In this document: positions 5,710-7,248 of the stretch, in pieces
Position numbering within the stretch: position 1 is the first letter of the stretch
Layout of the letters: each line of letters starts with the position of its first letter
Origin: an uncultured Clostridia bacterium
GTDB lineage: Bacteria; Bacillota; Clostridia; Peptostreptococcales; Anaerovoracaceae
DNA: 7,248 bases
Direction: 5' to 3'
Assembly (NCBI GenBank): GCA_938034165.1
Contig: CALHKP010000043.1
Coordinates: 1-7,248 of the forward strand
Program-made: the position numbers and the translations under genes
Notes under the pieces: model-generated
Databases searched by the model: none
What the model was told of the DNA's origin: nothing
What the model saw: only the letters and a program-made list of their open reading frames with translations

Positions 5710-6156
5710 ATGGACAATTGTATTATTAAGGAAACCGGAAACTATCTGCAGTTTAAGGATTTGTTTGAAAAATCCGGCCTCGAATTTAATACAGACGAAA
5801 CCGGCGAAAAGCCTGACGGTTTTGTAACTGCCTACGCATTGTATGATGCCGAAGGCCAAATGAAGGCGGCTGTTTCTGTTACTGAAAGAAAGGGATGCTA
5901 TATAGTAAATGACATTGCAGTTGAAGCTCGATGCAGAGGCAAAGGCTATGGGGAAAAGCTGCTCCGAAAGGCACTTGAGCTTATAAAATCAAAAGAGGCG
6001 GACTCTGTATTTATAACAGCAAAGGCACCGCTCTTCTTCGAAAAATACGGATTTTATTACCTCGCAGATGAAGATGTTCCTGATATTTTCGGCTGCCTGA
6101 AATGTGAACAGTACGGAAAAAACTGTATGCCGAAATTCATGAGATATGATTACTGA
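5710..6156 (+). CDS. GNAT-family N-acetyltransferase with C-terminal cysteine cluster
   Basis: The 148-residue protein shows the GNAT fold that transfers an acyl group from acyl-CoA to an amine. The strand before motif A reads CYIVNDIAV, followed by the acetyl-CoA pyrophosphate-binding loop EARCRGKGYGEKLL (about 72-85). The later FFEKYGFYYL (109-118) is typical motif B. The C-terminus ends CLKCEQYGKNCMPKFMRYDY, giving Cys129, Cys132 and Cys139, arranged so that they could bind a metal or stabilise the tail. Length is normal and the acceptor is unknown. The ATG at 5710 follows AGAAAGGA with good spacing. The 54-nt gap from the hydrolase could allow co-transcription, and no promoter stands out. 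Confidence 0.88.
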   Translation: MDNCIIKETGNYLQFKDLFEKSGLEFNTDETGEKPDGFVTAYALYDAEGQMKAAVSVTERKGCYIVNDIAVEARCRGKGYGEKLLRKALELIKSKEADSVFITAKAPLFFEKYGFYYLADEDVPDIFGCLKCEQYGKNCMPKFMRYDY

Positions 6157-6164
6157 TAGCAGAA

Positions 6165-6194
6165 AAAGAAGAGTCTGAGCTTTAGTTCAGGCTC
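6165..6194 (+). terminator. Hairpin after the GNAT gene, related to the one at 421-447
   Basis: GAGTCTGA (6171-6178) pairs with TCAGGCTC (6187-6194), with one G-T wobble, around an 8-nt loop. It starts about 15 nt after the GNAT stop. There is no T run, so termination would be weak at best. The left flank AAAGAAGAG and the TCAGGCTC arm match the hairpin near 421, so both are probably copies of one kind of genomic hairpin. Confidence 0.4.
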
Positions 6195-6224
6195 AATGTT
6201 CGCGTTGTATCGGGAGGTAGAGAG

Positions 6225-6869
6225 ATGAAAGTAATTGACTTAACACATACTATAAAAGAGGATATGCCGGTTTATCCGGGGACGGATACCCCAAAGTTTA
6301 TACCGGCAAACAGCTACGAAAAGGACGGTTTCAAAGAAACTCTTCTTCAGATGTACACTCATACCGGAACACACATGGATCCGCCGGCGCATTTGTTTGC
6401 AGGAAGAACTACATTGGATAAGTTCCCTGCAGAGCAGTTTATCGGGAAGGCTCTTGTAATTGACTGCCGTGACCTTGAGGAAGGACAGTCAATTTCCATG
6501 GATTATATCAATCAAAGCCGCGAGCAGGCAGAAGCTGCTGATTTTTTGCTTTTTAACCTTGGCTGGGACAAACGCTGGGGAACGGACTCCTATTTTGGCG
6601 ATTATTCTTGCATTGATGACTCGGTGCTGGAATTCATAATGGCCGGAAATTATAAGGGAATAGGATTCGATGTCATTGGTCTTGATCCTATTGCAGACGA
6701 AAATCTGACACGCCACAAAAAACTTTTCGCAGAGTGCGATATTGTCAACATTGAAAACCTCAAGAACCTTGATCAGTGCGGTGAAGAGCTCTTCTGGTTC
6801 AGCTGCTTTCCACTGAAACTTGATAACTGCGACGGCTCTCCAATCAGAGCAGTTGCATGGTTCGAATAG
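6225..6869 (+). CDS. Cyclase/kynurenine-formamidase-like metal-dependent hydrolase
   Basis: The 214-residue protein belongs to the bacterial cyclase family (Pfam Cyclase, which includes KynB arylformamidase and isatin hydrolase). The hallmark metal-binding motif HTGTHMDPPAH is complete at residues 46-56, supplying His46, His50, Asp52 and His56. His164 in LTRHKKLF and Glu177 in NIENL match the positions expected for the remaining catalytic or metal residues. The opening KVIDLTHTIKEDMPVYPG is typical. Such enzymes hydrolyse amide, lactone or lactam bonds using zinc or manganese; no tryptophan-degradation neighbours are present, so kynurenine formamidase activity should not be assumed. GGGAGG sits 7 nt ahead of the ATG. 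It is the last gene before the right repeat region. Confidence 0.9.
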   Translation: MKVIDLTHTIKEDMPVYPGTDTPKFIPANSYEKDGFKETLLQMYTHTGTHMDPPAHLFAGRTTLDKFPAEQFIGKALVIDCRDLEEGQSISMDYINQSREQAEAADFLLFNLGWDKRWGTDSYFGDYSCIDDSVLEFIMAGNYKGIGFDVIGLDPIADENLTRHKKLFAECDIVNIENLKNLDQCGEELFWFSCFPLKLDNCDGSPIRAVAWFE

Positions 6870-6890
6870 GCGAATTAGACCTATAGTATA

Positions 6891-7077
6891 GGAGTGGTCA
6901 CTCGTGACGGAGCCGTGGGTTAGAGGTGGTTAGTCGCGCCTAACTCGATGTTTCAGGGCGGTTAGTGACGACTAAGTGCCGATCTCGAGGTGATTAGTGC
7001 CACCTGACTCCTTGTTTTGGAGTGGTTAGTGTTGCCTAACTCGGTGCCCAGAGGGAGTTAGTGCCGCCTAACTCAGC
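6891..7077. repeat. Right tandem array, six 32-bp units
   Basis: Six units follow each other at an exact 32-bp period, starting at 6891, 6923, 6955, 6987, 7019 and 7051 (the last is cut short). The core TTAG falls at 6930, 6962, 6994, 7026 and 7058, and as TCAC at 6898 in the first unit. Typical units read GAGGTGGTTAGTG, then two to four variable bases, CCTAACTC, and a variable tail. Units 2, 5 and 6 can form GTTAG/CTAAC stems with a 6-nt loop; unit 1 forms GTCAC/GTGAC instead. This is not a CRISPR array, since units abut and have no unique spacers of constant length. No open frame spans it. Confidence 0.9.
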
Positions 7078-7095
7078 GCTATCCGTAAAAATGTC

Positions 7096-7161
7096 AATTT
7101 GCGCTTACATTTTTCGCTTGTTACTAAGCGCGAATTTACAAAATCAAAATCTGCGCTGAGA
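7096..7161. repeat. Subterminal TAAGCGCAGATTT-like motifs, right side
   Basis: Copies are AATTTGCGCTTA (7096-7107, reverse), TAAGCGCGAATTT (7125-7137, forward) and AATCTGCGCTGAG (7148-7160, reverse), with a weaker TTTTTCGCTTG between the first two. The first two pair as an inverted repeat with one mismatch. 7148-7161 is the exact reverse complement of 171-184 on the left. This cluster sits inside the right 50-bp arm just as the left cluster sits inside its own. Confidence 0.75.
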
Positions 7162-7179
7162 GAAATGTTGGATTTTCAA

Positions 7180-7198
7180 CAAAAATCCCCGATTTTTG
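7180..7198. repeat. Short hairpin next to the right inverted-repeat arm
   Basis: CAAAAATC (7180-7187) pairs with GATTTTTG (7191-7198) around a CCC loop, directly against the start of the right 50-bp arm. No matching hairpin is present at the same place on the left, where the sequence after the arm differs. It might act as a weak terminator toward the right. Confidence 0.5.
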
Positions 7199-7248
7199 AG
7201 TCAAGTATAAATTAGTGTGTAAATTCCTTTAGGTAACAATTAATCAAG
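7199..7248. repeat. Right arm of the perfect 50-bp inverted repeat
   Basis: Starting AGTCAAGTATAAATTAG and ending TTAATCAAG at the last base of the window, it is the exact reverse complement of 2-51. Because it ends at the window edge, the repeat may extend further. Confidence 0.95.

Noticed and set aside
6891..7077. CRISPR array
   Set aside because: Units of 32 bp abut directly and vary gradually across their whole length; there are no identical repeats separated by unique spacers and no cas genes.

Overview
The window looks like chromosomal DNA from an anaerobic, low-to-moderate GC Firmicute of the Clostridia type. This is inferred from strong AGGAGG-type ribosome binding sites, the DXP-independent (PdxS/PdxT) vitamin B6 pathway with a divergent MocR regulator, and the sequence style of the CbiM/CbiO, GNAT and cyclase proteins. 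I cannot name the species.

Layout. Positions 1-420 hold no credible gene. They contain one arm of a perfect 50-bp inverted repeat that recurs at the far end of the window, four copies of a short motif (about TAAGCGCAGATTT), and a tandem array of about 41-42-bp units. Positions 421-615 hold a strong hairpin and a nested inverted-repeat region. Positions 616-2058 (minus strand) hold pdxT and pdxS. A divergent promoter region (2059-2176) separates them from a plus-strand MocR/PdxR-type regulator (2177-3688). Downstream of pdxR lies the wreck of an ECF-type cobalt/nickel transporter operon: a fused cbiM remnant (3690-3935) and a cbiO ATPase gene with a one-base frameshift in a run of six G (3932-4661). 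Three apparently intact plus-strand genes follow: an alpha/beta hydrolase (4837-5655, probably starting at TTG), a GNAT acetyltransferase (5710-6156) and a metal-dependent cyclase/formamidase-family hydrolase (6225-6869). Positions 6870-7248 hold no gene. They carry a tandem array of six 32-bp units with small hairpins, three to four more copies of the TAAGCGCAGATTT-like motif, a small hairpin, and the second arm of the 50-bp inverted repeat.

How the genes work together. PdxS and PdxT form pyridoxal 5'-phosphate (PLP) synthase. The divergent MocR protein very likely senses PLP and controls pdxST. The cobalt transporter can no longer be functional as a whole, because its membrane components are almost entirely deleted. 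The last three genes share strand and spacing, but I see no shared pathway.

The most unusual structure is the near-mirror arrangement of the two ends: 50-bp inverted repeat, then subterminal motifs, then a tandem array on the left, and the reverse order on the right. No transposase is visible. The ends could be a non-autonomous mobile element, two copies of a dispersed intergenic repeat, or, if this window is a whole contig, the points where an assembler stopped at a multi-copy repeat.
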